From Wolfiporia cocos (lineage: Eukaryota > Basidiomycota > Agaricomycetes > Polyporales > Phaeolaceae), in NCBI GenBank assembly GCA_029448655.1, contig JACCLO010000003.1:4216001-4280000 (forward strand): DNA of 64,000 nucleotides, read 5' to 3'. The notes below the pieces were generated by a model. The model did no database searches. It was not told the origin of the DNA and worked only from the letters and a program-made list of their open reading frames with translations. The translations under genes were made by a program, and so were the position numbers. Positions 11,508 to 22,430 of this stretch are shown piece by piece (within the stretch, counting starts at the first letter, position 1; each line of letters starts with the position of its first letter).

Positions 11508-13255
11508 AGTGGCAGACACCGCAATGAAGCGCACGGAGGAACCACAAGTCTTCATTCGTGAGAGGATCACCTCAAGTGTACTCCCACGAGATTCATTGAG
11601 TATATGCACCTTCGGGGAGAATGAAGGAGCTTGGTGATCCCATGGTGCACAAGAATGGGGTAGGAACACCCACTTCATCTATTATGAAGAGCTGGACCTG
11701 TGAGAGAATGTGTCTATGATCATGCCTGCAATTTGTGTGGGTGAGGATGCTAATTCCCCACTCATCAGGATGCGAGGCACCTACCAATTTCGGGTCAAGC
11801 TGTTCCATTTCTCTCCCTATGGAACGGAAATGATATGTGGCCGTTCTGGAACAAGCAACTAGTAGGATAAGCCCACCATAGTGATACTGGAAGCATCATA
11901 TCCCAAGCATCAATTTCAGCAAGATATGGCGCGCGCGATGGTTACAACAGATCACGCACATTACTGAGGCATCTCGCGCAGGTCCCCAAGCACTTTTGCC
12001 AAATGACACAGTATCCCCTGTTAACTCGCAGCCTATACGACAACACGATCAAGTAAAGCCATTTTCCATGTCATTGTATGATGCATGAACGCGCTTACAA
12101 TTGATCCCAATGGGCTGGAACTTTGCGGTCCAATCTCTGCACTTTTCTGAACAAAGCGCCTGTAGCCAGAGTAGCGGTCAGATACACCGGGTGCGGTCCG
12201 CGCTATGAAAAGAAAGATTCGCGCCTTCATCGGTGCTACATAGATACATTTAGGCTTGCTGTTTTCACCTGCTTGCGTGAGCATCCTGATGATGGCCAGC
12301 TTGAACAGTACGGTCTTCCCGCTTCCAGTCGGGGCTTTGCAACGGCTCTGCGTGAGATCGAGAATCTCACAGCACGAGCACACACACCACTTATAACCTA
12401 GCGAAGCGAAAGCGTAATGAGCCTGATTGTAGATCAATCAACTGACAGGCCCTATACCATATTCTTATTGGTGTGCATCACCTAATGAAAGCAATGTGGT
12501 TGGTCAGACGGATAAGTCTTAGAAATGTGCACTCACCGTATTGTAGCACGCCGACTGTACAGCGTTGAAGGCTCCAAACTTGTACATTTCACGGTACATG
12601 TCAGCTGCGACGGGGTTCCGTGAAGGAGGTGAGTATATGCGTCAGGATACTGCATACCCGGACACTAGAAGTTCATGCAGCTCACGAAGTTGCAAGACCG
12701 GGCATAGGCGGATGCTGTGTACGTTGTGATAATTCGACCATTTTGCACTTCATAGCCGACGTGTTGAGTGGCTGGTGCCAATCGATTGCTGGCTGTCAGC
12801 AGATTGGGTAGTCTGGGAGGGGCATCTTGCGAGGTCGCGACTATGGAAGGGGTTGCCTGGTAAAATGGACGTCTATATTCTGAGGATGTAAATGAGCAAG
12901 GACCGCCGATGGTATATCTTGATTCTCTATTACCCGATCGTGAGGTGTTAGGACACCGGTCAAAGTTCGGGGCACGGTATGTAGGCAGGCCAGCAGAAGC
13001 ATAACTGTGCATCTCATTTGCTGGTTGAGCTTGATGGTGCCAGGAGTCATAGTGATAGCCCATCATCTCTGCATACTCGCGGGGAACCTGGGAGCCGACA
13101 TGGCGTGTGAACCCAGGATTGAGACCATGAGCACTGTGAGCACCACGATGTTCCGGAGGAGACGGCGACGAGTTTTCTGGTGAAACAACATAATGCTTAG
13201 CATATCCCCGCAATCGTCGACAAATCGAGGCGCATATAGTCACCATACTGCTCAA

Positions 13256-14188
13256 TAAGGTAAGCTAGGAACGGGCACCTTTACAAAATCCAATCACGTG
13301 ATACTTCCCATGGTCAAATCCTGAGGATTCTCCGTCACCGTATGGTGATGTATTTCCAGAAGACATAGGATAGGTGTAGCATGATTCAAATACAGTTTCT
13401 GTACTGCAATAATGTAGTTCAAAGCTAATGTACTATTGCTGTCTGCGTATGTCACTGAAGTTTACTTGTAAGTGCCCATCCCGGTCTGGGAACCAGGATG
13501 TTTAGACTTGCCTGATTTGTACCATCACGTGATATAACCCTAGGCTAGGTGTGGCCAAATCCCAGTGATGCGGAATCAAAAATGCACCAGGAGCCTCAAA
13601 ATGTGCAGAAAAAGTCAGAACTAAAAATTTCACTTTTTTGGAAATTGCTTGGTCAGTTTTCAACATCTCAAGATTTTGCTCAATAGGATTGAAAGAGGAG
13701 ATCCTTTCCCATCATTCCTATTGAGAAAATGTTGCCCGTGGTCAGTGTTATTAGGGTGGTTGGTATCGGTAGCGCCTTGATTATGTAAGGGGTGCCCATT
13801 CCTGGTGTCCTCTACCTTAGTCAATTTTCTCTTCGTACGCGGTGCCCGGCGCTTGAGAGAACGCGACCGGATATTCATCAGAGTCATTGCTCTCAGTCCC
13901 GTACTCATGGGTGAGATTGGCGATGTCGTCTTCGTACATCTTACGCAGGGTACTAGCAGGGAATCTGGACAATCGGGAGGAGAAAGGGTCAAGGCTAGGC
14001 TGGGGCGACTGGTGAAGGGTCCAGAGGGAAGTCCCCAGTGGGAACACTGAGTTTGAACCTGCCGGTGGCATCCCCTCGACGCGCTCGCGTGACTGGCGCG
14101 TCCTTGCCACGGCGATCACGTCGTCTCAGCCTTGTACACGCATATACCCGCCTAATCATTGCATGTACAATGTTATAATGTCAGCTGT
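13256..14188. other. Upstream region of MER3, no confident gene
   Basis: Two overlapping minus-strand frames (13660-13992 and 13817-14119) are open, but neither matches a family I know and neither has convincing splice context. One reads TLRKMYEDDIANLTHEYGTE. They may be a remnant of a neighbouring gene cut by the gypsy insertion at 14194, or chance. Confidence 0.35.
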
Positions 14189-14193
14189 GTTAC

Positions 14194-14891
14194 TGACACA
14201 AACAAGGTTGTGGGACTCACACTATAGCTTGATAACGACTTGAAGGAGTTGTTGAAGCTGGTGAGGGAACGCTTGTGGGCGCAGTAGGAATGTTATGTAA
14301 CTATGCGATAGCAGAGAACAAATCTAAGGCTTATCCGCAGTGATAGCCCTACTTATATACATGCTTTGTTTGGTTACTCGAAGAGGAGCCAAACAGTTAG
14401 ACGGTCTGTGCGCAGACATAACTAATACAGCTAAGTCGTAAACTACAGTAGACCATGTGCGCCGGTAATGGCCGCACCAGTAAGAACGTTTGTTTGGACC
14501 GTAGGTCCGTGTTGTGGAAGTGGCTGTAGCTACGTTAGTAAGCCATGCATGTGATTCTTATATACCGGTATCGGGATATGAGTAATCATAAGGGCATTGG
14601 CATGTGATAACGAGCGGGCCGCTTATCCAATTGTACTGACATAGCCCGGTATCGGGATATGAGTAAGGCGCGTGACACCGGAGGTTAGTCCGCTGAGTCA
14701 TTGACGCGTACGAGCATGTTATGTACGTGTTGTTATGACAGGTGGACGTATACCGCGTTGTGTACGTGTTGTTTGGTTGCATGTACGTGTAGACGGGCAC
14801 TTAGCAGCGTAAATGTCTACAAGGTCGTAGAAATACCAGATAAATAGGTAAAAATACGGGAAAAATAGTGGCATGTCCCAAATCTGTGACA
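14194..14891 (-). repeat. 3' LTR of the gypsy element
   Basis: Read on the minus strand it starts TGTCACAGATTTGGG and ends TTTGTGTCA. It is 698 bp, the same length as the 5' LTR. Differences from the other LTR are at 14277, 14280, 14572, 14587, 14588, 14781 and 14799. Confidence 0.95.
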
Positions 14892-14906
14892 TTACCCCCT
14901 CTTCAG
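14892..14906 (-). promoter_or_regulatory. Polypurine tract of the gypsy element
   Basis: On the minus strand the sequence next to the 3' LTR is CTGAAGAGGGGGTAA followed directly by TGTCACAG. A purine run here is the expected primer site for plus-strand DNA synthesis. The related truncated element has an equivalent tract (CTAGAAGAGGGGGTAC) next to its LTR at 24889. Confidence 0.75.
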
Positions 14907-14930
14907 GTTTCATTGTCCCTAATGGAACAA

Positions 14931-15851
14931 TTACTTTCCTGTGGAGCCGAATCCACCAGTACCGCGTTTGGATTTCTTATTTTCGAAATAGGATTTTCCG
15001 TGTAGAGTAATGTGCGGGTCCCTTGCAACTTCGCAGATAAGCTGGGCAATCTTATCTCCGGCCCGGATATCGATAGATATGTCGGAGTGGTTCCGAAGAA
15101 TGATGATTACTTCGCCTTGATAGTCGTGGTCGATAACGCCACCCATTACGTCTATGCCTTTTCGGGCAAGACTAGAGCGAGGGGCGATGCGTCCGTAGGT
15201 GCCAAAAGGTACTTGGATTTTCAATTTGGTGTTGTATTCTGTCTGCCCGTGGGCTGGCAGAACATCGCCTGTTGCAGTGTACAGGTCGAAACCGACTGAA
15301 TCCTTAGTTCCTTTTTCCGGCATTCGTCCGCCTTCACCGACTACGATTTTCAAGTCCGCGTTTTGGTTAATGTCAGCTGACATCCATCCCCCATTGGGGT
15401 GCCTAACCATGCGCTGCTTAGGGTCCTTCGCAAATTCCTCGCGATACTGCGGCCAGTCGTCTGGCCACGTGCATTCATTGGCTTCCCAGTTGTCGCTGTC
15501 AGGGTCGAAGACATGAACTGCTTCTTTCCTTCTAGTAGATCGCCTGAGGGGAACATCCTGCATTGGAATGGCGTGTGAAGCCTTGTATTCCTGCAGAATG
15601 TCATATGCCGAGTCGAGATCGGCTTCGCGTACCCAGGAGTCGTCATTGATACCGAATCCTTTCCATCGGATTCTGTATTCAATTCTTCCTGCGCGGAGAC
15701 AATGATCTAAGATCTTCTCAACTTCCCATAGTTCCTCGCCGTCGACCATTTCTGGTTGAGGCTCTGGTTTCTTCTGATGCACAGGGTCCTTGTACATGAC
15801 CAACTTAGAAGCGTGGAATACGGGGTGATAAGCCCTGTATTGCTCGTCCAT
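14931..15851 (-). CDS. Pol C-terminal module: chromodomain plus dUTPase
   Basis: The 306-residue frame is the continuation of pol, separated from it by a single in-frame TAA at 15876-15878. Residues ~1-25 are the usual post-integrase motif (YHPVFHASKL). Residues ~39-92 are a chromodomain (WEVEKILDH, YRIRWKGF, DDSWV), which in chromoviruses directs integration to modified histones. Residues ~167-306 are a trimeric dUTPase with all five motifs visible: VGFDLYTA, GRIAPRSSLA, GVIDHDYQGE, AGDKIAQLI and RGTGGFGSTG at the extreme C-terminus. It would hydrolyse dUTP to dUMP and limit uracil incorporation during reverse transcription. The domain itself looks intact. With no start codon context of its own, it probably needs the upstream pol frame. 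Confidence 0.9.
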   Translation of the reverse strand: MDEQYRAYHPVFHASKLVMYKDPVHQKKPEPQPEMVDGEELWEVEKILDHCLRAGRIEYRIRWKGFGINDDSWVREADLDSAYDILQEYKASHAIPMQDVPLRRSTRRKEAVHVFDPDSDNWEANECTWPDDWPQYREEFAKDPKQRMVRHPNGGWMSADINQNADLKIVVGEGGRMPEKGTKDSVGFDLYTATGDVLPAHGQTEYNTKLKIQVPFGTYGRIAPRSSLARKGIDVMGGVIDHDYQGEVIIILRNHSDISIDIRAGDKIAQLICEVARDPHITLHGKSYFENKKSKRGTGGFGSTGK

Positions 15852-15875
15852 ATGTACCCTAAAGGTGACCGGAGA

Positions 15876-18800
15876 TTATTGTTCAATTATCTTAAATGGT
15901 CCCAAATAGCGTGGGCTAAGACTTCTTTCGGAGTCTTGCCAGCTACGGGCGTCAACGAGTACTTTGTCGCCGACTTTAAACGGTACCGAGCGCTTGTGTT
16001 GATCATAGTACCAAGACCAGCGTTCAGCCGCCAATTTCATAGCTGCCTTATCTTGTTCTTGTGCTGACCATCTAGCGTAAGCAAATTGATTTAAATCCGA
16101 GTATTGCGTCGGTTTCAAATCCGCAGGTCCTGCATTGGGGTGCCTTCCTAGTTCGACAAAGAATGGGCTATTCTTTGTCGTCTCGCTAGCCGCGTTGTTG
16201 TACGCGAATTCAGCCGTGGGGAGATAGAACACCCAGTTATCTTTTTGGATAACGTCGATGTAGCATCGTAGGTATTGTTCTAGAATTTGGTTAATTCTCT
16301 CCGTTTGGCCGTCTGCTTGCGGGTGGTAGGCTGTCGTCATCGACCTTTGAATTCCCAATTGCTCGCACCATCCCTTGAATAGCTCGGAAGAGAATTGCGG
16401 TCCTCTATCCGAAACAATTTGTTTCGGAAGCCCGTGGTTCGGATAAATCCGAAGGTACAGGAGGTTTGCTAATTCTTTTGCCGAGATATTGTCTGACGTG
16501 GGAATGAAGTGTGCGCGCTTGGTCAATCGGTCCACTACTACCATAATAGCAGTGAATTGTTTGAATTCGCCGCTGGGCGGTAAGTGAACGATGAAGTCGA
16601 TTGTGATTGTGTCCCAAGGTGCTTCCGGTACTGGGAGCGGTTGCAGGGGTCCATACGGGGTCTGGTTGTGGTTCTTCATGCATTGACATGTGTCACAACC
16701 TTCCACGTATTGCTTTACCATCGTGGTCATTCCAGGCCACCAGTAATTACGTGATAGAAGTTCATAGGTCTTCCATCGTCCGAAGTGTCCGGCAGTTACA
16801 TGATCATGATGTAACTCCAGAATCTTCGTTCGCAATTCCTTAGGCTCTTTTGGAACGTACACTTTTCCTCGTCTGAGGAGTAATCCGGCCTCCATGTTCC
16901 ATTCCTGGAGATCTTTACCGAATTCCTTGGGACCACTTTTCAGTAATCCCTGGTAATCTTTGGTAATCTGATCGTCCATGAGGGCTTGTCGGATTTGTCG
17001 GAGAAGGTCCTCGTCGCCTGATTGTATCTCCTGCTGTGACGCTTCTAGCGCCCTAACCATGAAGTATTCCGGTTTCAGCAAAATTTGATCGCGATTATCG
17101 AGTTCCACCCCCTCTTCATGGTCTGGCCTCCGTGACAGAGGATCAGCTGTGAGCATTGTTTTACTGGGTTTGTGACACATGGTGAAGTTGAACCTTGTCA
17201 GGTAAAGACTCCAACGTGCCTGTCTCCGGGTTAGCCGTTGTGCCGATTTGAAATATGTCAGATTGAGATGATCCGACCATACTTCGAATTTGTGTGGATG
17301 TCCTTCGAGGTAATGTCTCCATTCCTCTAGAGCGCGGATGATTGCAAGCAACTCCTTATCGTAAATCTCATAGTTCCTTTCAGGTGCTGATAGAGATTTC
17401 GAGTAAAAGGCTACCGGGCGCCAGAGCTTATCCTCCGAAGAGTATTGTGATAGCACCGCACCAGTTGCGTAATCGGAAGAATCCGCTTCCACGCGGAACG
17501 GGGACTCCTGATCTGGGATCCGGAGTATTGGAGCCGATGTGAAAGCTTCCTTGAGAGTTTGGAAGGCCTCCGCTTGTTCAGGTCCCCAGTTCCACTGCGT
17601 GTTTTTCTTGGACAGTTCGGTTAACGGTTTAACCACTTTGGAGAAGTCTTTAATGAACCGGCGGTAGTAGTTGGCGAAGCCAACAAAGGCCTGGACGTCC
17701 TTCACCTTGGCAGGTGTAGGCCAGTCCATTACACCAGCTACCTTCTTAGGGTCCATTTCGACTTTTCCTTTGGAAATGATCATTCCCAGGTATTCAATAC
17801 TGCTTTGTTCGAAGAAGCACTTTTCAGGCTTCGCGAACAAGTCGTTGTCTTGCAAGACTTGTAATACTTGCTTGACGATACGACGGTGTTCCAACAGGTC
17901 GTTTCCGAACACAAGGATGTCGTCTAGGTAGACAATGACCTTTCCTTCTCTGATAAGGTCACCTAGAATATCGTTCATCATGTGTTGGAACGTGCTGGGT
18001 GCATTACAAAAACCAAAGTACATGACTACAGCTTCGTAAAGGCCGTTAGGCGTAATGAATGCGGTCTTCCATTCATCTCCCTCTTTGATTCTTACGTTGT
18101 TGTAACCCCAACGCAAGTTGAGCTTCGTAAATATCGAAGCCTGGCTAAGCTTATCGATAAGCTCGTCTATGCGTGGGAGAGGGTACCTGTTTTTAATGGT
18201 CAAGTCGTTTACTTTTCGGTAATCGACTACCATTCGGGCTCCGCCGTCTTTTTTAGGGACGAAGAAGACCGGACTCGCAATCGGGGATTTCGAGTGTCGG
18301 ATGTAGCCCTTCCGTAACTCTTCCTGAATCCACTGATCTAGCGAGTTCGCTTCCTGAGGAGACATCTTGTATGCCTTACTCGGGGGCGGTAGCATCGCGT
18401 CATCGGGGAAGTCGATGGCGTGGTCGTATGGTTTCCGCTCGGGCATCCTTTCGGATGCGCGTTGAGAAAATACCGTGGGACCAAACTCCTGGTATATCTC
18501 CGGAACCAAGGATTTCCATTTCTGGAGATCCGCATCTGTCAGGAATTCATTGTCTGACTTCTCCGTTATTGACTGAATGGCGTCGATAAGGAGTTCCGTT
18601 CCTTCGTCAAGGGTGTTCACCCAAGCGACAAAGGGATTCTCCGGCTCCTCTAAGCCGAGAAAATCTATTGGAAAGTCGTTGATGATCTGATAGATGTTGC
18701 AGGGTTCGATTTCGTCTTCTTCCTCAGAAATCGAAACCCGTTTGCCATGTTTGCATTTTTCCGTACACCGATATGTGAAGATTCCTTCCGGCCAGTTGAA

Positions 18801-19517
18801 GTCCGGGTTGTGTTTCAGGAACCAGTCATATCCGAGGATCACATCCGCATTCTGTACGTCCATTACGTACAAGAATTCGGTGGACTTGTGTTCCTCGTGC
18901 ACCATATAAGCCTTAACTGCCATATTGATATTACCGGCGGTATTAGAGGTACCGTCGGCGTTGCGAATCTCGAGAGGCGAAGGTAGTTTCTGGGTAACTA
19001 ACTTTTCCTCATGGACGAGTTTCTTATCAATGACGCTTATTGATGCACCGGTGTCGATTAATGCCATGGCGTTAACTTTCTTTCCATATACCCACAATTC
19101 TACTTCGATGGAAAATGATTTATTGTCGTCTCAAGAATCATTTCCGTGTACATTATACAAAGTAAAAAACTTCAGCGCGGTGGGGTCAGGATGAAAGTAT
19201 TGTACAGGAGGGGCACGTGTAGCTAGTGTCCGAGTCCTCCGGGCAAAGTCCATTGCCAAGTTGCCGAATATACCGAGATGGGATACCGGGTGACGTACGA
19301 CCGCCTTATCTTCCCACAAAATAAGGGGTCCTTGTGAAGCCCCTTCGTAGGGGTGCTCTTCTTCAGGGAGCTGTATGCTCCCAGCCGCTGCGGGGCTGGT
19401 GCATTCTTCACAAGACGTCTTCGAGACGTGTGGTTGGGGCGAGGGGAACCGAGATGGTTCCGACATTGGCGACGGTGGTGGCGGGGGCCGATGTTCCTGC
19501 TGATGTTGAGTCAGCCG
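15876..19517 (-). pseudogene. pol: Gypsy pol: protease, RT, RNase H, integrase (inactivated)
   Basis: The frame is open from 19517 and overlaps the end of gag by about 110 nt in the +1 frame. It is broken by TGA at 19131-19133 and TAA at 15876-15878. From the Met at 19097: protease active site ALIDTGAS (residues ~12-19); RT from ~270 with KDGGARMVVDYRKVNDL and YLDD at 390-393; RNase H around 535-655 (VEADSSDYATGAVL); integrase zinc site H766/H771/C801/C804; and catalytic D834, D897 and E933 (TIDFI, SDRGPQF, QTERIN). RT motif A reads FTKLNLRWGYNN: the first catalytic aspartate is replaced by asparagine at 18117-18119. The polyprotein is therefore both truncated and catalytically dead for RT. 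Confidence 0.93.
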
Positions 19518-21405
19518 TCACTTCTTCCCAGATTGTTCGGGCACAATACGTCTTGTCATCCGCGGGGGGCGCCGAGTACGGCTTCTTGCCAGAAGCCTGT
19601 CCCTTTCCACTACCCGAAGGAGCAGCCGTGGTCTTTCCAGACGCGGCAGCTGCATCCTTCGCCCTTTGTTGTTCGGCCCGCTGAGCGGCAGGCACGAACG
19701 TTCCCGCAGCCTTGTCCGCGGCAAGCTTAGAACACTTGTTGAAATAGTGTCCCGTCTGCTTGCAGTACGTGCAGACGGCGTTGGCGGTGTCGGCGGGGGC
19801 TTTGGCAGGCGCCTTTCCCTTGTCCTTCTTTTTCTCCGACTTCTTTGCAGAAGCGGAGGACGTCTCCTTCTTTTCGGCAGGGGCCAAGTCCTTCTTGCCG
19901 GCCTTCTCGAAGATCGATCCCTTGATCTTGTCTGGATAAGATGTCTGATACATCTCCAGTGCAAAGTCGATGAGGGGCTCGATGTCGGTTGGGGCCTTGA
20001 AGAAGGGGGTCTTGCCGAGGACGTTTAAGGTGTCCTTGACCTTTTCGGGGAGTGTTTCGGTGAACTCCCACACCAGGGTCTCGTTGGCGGTCTCGGAGAG
20101 TCGGCCGAGGGTTTGGAACCGTTCGCAGTAATTGAAGTAGTTTGATTCTGCGAGTTCTTTACCCTTGGTGCCATAGTAGCCGCGAATTTCCTTCTTCGCG
20201 ATCTCCTTATCCGTCATCTTGCCATATTGCACCATTACTGACTTGGTGAAGTCCTCCCAGGTGCCGAGAGGTTCACCGTTTCCTGCCTTCTTGATGAGAG
20301 GCGAGAAAAACTTGTATGCGTCCCCTGTGACGCGGAAGAGGGCCGTGGTGATACGGTCATGGTCGTCGTAGACTCTGAGCGTACCGAAGTACAGGCCCAT
20401 CTTCTCCACCCATTCCTGCGCAGTCACTTTTCCAGATGACCCAGAGAATTCGGGGGGAGGGGGAATTTTCAGGTTTTGAGGCAGACCTGGAATCTGCGGG
20501 GCGACGGCTGCTGCAGCAGCGGCTGCAGCTTGTGCGGCGGCAGCGGCCTCGGCTGCACGGGTCCAAGCAGTGTTGGGGGCCGGTGCGGGTTCTTCCGGGG
20601 GCGTGTGGACACCGGGAGGGTTGGGAACGGAGGGGTCCTTTTGGATTCTCTGAAGTTCCTCTTCGACCTTCTCCATGCGTTCGGCGAACGCGTCCTCGAG
20701 ATCGTCGATCCGAGTCCGGTAATCGTCCCGGAGTTGTTTCTCCATTTTGGAGAACTTGGCGGTGTACTCCTGTCGGAGTTCCTTGCCGAGGTCCACCAGG
20801 GTGGACACAACCTCGTTCCGAAGCGAACTAACCGCCTCGTGCAGTTCGTCTTGGGCAATTTGTTCGATTGCCTTGGATTGCCCAACCAGGGAGTCGATTC
20901 TGCCATGGATACGCTCCAGGCGGGCGCCGTTGCCCAACGTTGCATTCTGGTCGTGAGCGATGGCCGCACTGCATTGTACGGCGGCGTCGATAATTGCCCC
21001 ATGTAACCTGGGGTTAATTTGTTCCCTCTCTTCTTCAGAGAGGTACGTGGCCAGTCCGTTGGCCACCACCGTGTCGGTGGACTGGACGGGAGCGGTGAAC
21101 TCCACGTCTAGGTCTCCCACCGGACCGATGGTATGTGTGTAGCGGGCTGGGGAGTGCCCAACAATTGGGGTTCCAGGGCGTGTGCCCATGGGGTTGGCGG
21201 GTGATTCCCGAGGGACCACCACTTCTTCTTCTTCCTCATCGCGCTCACTTAGGTTTTCCAGGGTCACCAGGGGTTGAGTCCCTGAGGGCCCGGCTTCCGG
21301 GGTCACTGGGCCTTCTGAGCGGAGGCGCATGCGGCGGAGAGCGAGGGGGGAGGTGGAAGACATTGTGAATCTGTTTATGACGAATGTTAGTTTCCGGGTA
21401 CTCAT
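19408..21405 (-). CDS. gag: Gypsy Gag (capsid/nucleocapsid)
   Basis: This is an uninterrupted 665-residue frame. The N-terminal 100 residues are acidic and low in complexity. Residues ~155-255 form a charged coiled coil (RQEYTAKFSKMEKQLRDDYR). An alanine-rich linker precedes the capsid-like region at ~315-490 (PPEFSGSSGK, EWVEKMGLYF). A lysine/alanine-rich stretch follows, then one CCHC zinc knuckle, CTYCKQTGHYFNKC, at residues 545-558. It forms the virus-like particle and binds element RNA. A second ATG lies 14 codons downstream (MSSTSPLALRR) and could be the true start. It is the only element frame here with no visible break. Confidence 0.92.
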   Translation of the reverse strand: MSTRKLTFVINRFTMSSTSPLALRRMRLRSEGPVTPEAGPSGTQPLVTLENLSERDEEEEEVVVPRESPANPMGTRPGTPIVGHSPARYTHTIGPVGDLDVEFTAPVQSTDTVVANGLATYLSEEEREQINPRLHGAIIDAAVQCSAAIAHDQNATLGNGARLERIHGRIDSLVGQSKAIEQIAQDELHEAVSSLRNEVVSTLVDLGKELRQEYTAKFSKMEKQLRDDYRTRIDDLEDAFAERMEKVEEELQRIQKDPSVPNPPGVHTPPEEPAPAPNTAWTRAAEAAAAAQAAAAAAAAVAPQIPGLPQNLKIPPPPEFSGSSGKVTAQEWVEKMGLYFGTLRVYDDHDRITTALFRVTGDAYKFFSPLIKKAGNGEPLGTWEDFTKSVMVQYGKMTDKEIAKKEIRGYYGTKGKELAESNYFNYCERFQTLGRLSETANETLVWEFTETLPEKVKDTLNVLGKTPFFKAPTDIEPLIDFALEMYQTSYPDKIKGSIFEKAGKKDLAPAEKKETSSASAKKSEKKKDKGKAPAKAPADTANAVCTYCKQTGHYFNKCSKLAADKAAGTFVPAAQRAEQQRAKDAAAASGKTTAAPSGSGKGQASGKKPYSAPPADDKTYCARTIWEEVTADSTSAGTSAPATTVANVGTISVPLAPTTRLEDVL

Positions 21406-21506
21406 TGTCTTAGATTCTTAAGAAGGGATTTGATTTGAAAGCTGCAACTTTCGTTATAGATCACACTCGCACTCTATTTCAGAGTTAAAAGATGATAGTA
21501 TTTCTA

Positions 21507-22430
21507 CTATACAATCGCGAGTATATCCTCCTCTACCGAAGTAGTTGAGGGCCCTGCCACCTTGTCAGGTGGTGTTACACCGAAGGCAAAAGAAATTTGT
21601 AGCGCTACGCATTCTGCTATGATACGGGCTAAGTCCGTACGCCAATCCGAAAAGGAAATGTTGCCGAGCTGTTTACAGTACTTTTTCATTATTCTCCACT
21701 CTCTATTGGTGATCCTCCCCCGTCTCGCTCTGTCCTTTACGTTATCCACCAAGTCCTCTAATTCTACTACCATATTATGGAAACGAATGTCGTTTTCCAT
21801 ATGGAAGCCTGGGTAATTAGGGGGGTGGTTGGCGAGAGGAGTGAGACGAGTGAGAGTGCCTTCTAGCATGGGAATAACTTGCGCGCATGCTTGGAGAGGC
21901 TTCTTCTTCCCGAAGACGAGGGAAGGGTCGAGAATCTGATGGTTGGCCGGGACTGATGGTCCGGCCGCTGGGCTGGAGAGGCGGAGGGCCAGTGAAGAAG
22001 CTGCTTGCTTGGCTTCCTTGGCGGCTTGTTTGGCGGCGATTCGCTTATTCAGCTTATCGCGGGCGAGCTTGAGCTTGTTGAGTTCACGGAGTTCGATTAG
22101 GTTCTCCATGGCGGTAATGGATAGTGCTAGCTTCTCTTCTTCCGTCCAGATACGCTTGGCGAGCGGAACTGGTTTAGGAGGTCGAGGAGCTGGTTTTCCT
22201 GCCTCAGCGATGTGCTTCGGCATGTGGACGGGGATCTCTCAAAGATGGAGCTTCCCAGTGTAGTCTTCCTTTACAGGAAGAGTGTATGTGACGTCCTCTG
22301 CCCGAGGAATGTTGGCGGTATCGATGCGGCTGAGAAGAGACCGCTTTGCCGGTTTAACATAGGGGGCAGTGGAGGAGCCACGGGTGCGACGGGTAACGCG
22401 GGGCATGATTCTAGAAAGTGCAGCTTTCAT
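21507..22430 (-). pseudogene. Pre-gag ORF of the gypsy element, broken by one TGA
   Basis: Two blocks lie in the same frame: 63 residues from MKAALSRIMPRVTRRTRG (22430) and 238 residues from MPKHIAEAGKPAPRPPKP (22223). They are separated only by TGA at 22239-22241. The longer block has a proline-rich start, a basic coiled-coil region (ELNKLKLARDKLNKRIAAKQ) and a hydrophobic/acidic end. I recognise no domain. It lies between the 5' LTR leader and gag and ends ~100 nt before the gag ATG, so it would be the first frame on the element RNA. Its role is unknown; a nucleic-acid-binding or Gag-accessory role is possible from charge alone. Confidence 0.75.

Larger units (their letters stand above)
5176..13255 (-). 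pseudogene. MER3: MER3/HFM1 meiotic crossover DNA helicase, interrupted by two LTRs
   Basis: This is a large multi-exon gene of the Ski2-like MER3/HFM1 family, the 3'-5' helicase that stabilises recombination intermediates for class I crossovers. Reading 13255 downward: a disordered N-terminus; MYKFGAFNAVQSACYN; P-loop APTGSGKTVLFKLAIIRML; VAPMK; ELTGDT; EKWNSLTRNW; LFIIDE|VHILNE (DEVH box split by an intron); VRFIAVSAT; VPNIDDVASWLGDG; KLSKFVYGIPKK; DFQYQKVLDYRLYDIL; GIGVHHAGMNMDDRR; QMMGRA; the Sec63-like region (LHLSLSEHINSEVGLGTI, KAWEDRHVMLHQVEHIG); a Cys-rich CRCKHKCKEKTKCKH segment and a long basic tail ending at 5176. Insertions at 9813-10805 and 11007-11507 fall inside coding exons; without them and one target copy each, the frame is continuous at both sites. 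The first exon is not certain. Called a pseudogene on this haplotype. Confidence 0.85.

Noticed and set aside
20469..21006. Long frames on both strands within gag
   Set aside because: They are shadows of the GC-rich gag coding sequence; only the 665-residue frame has a zinc knuckle and capsid-like order.
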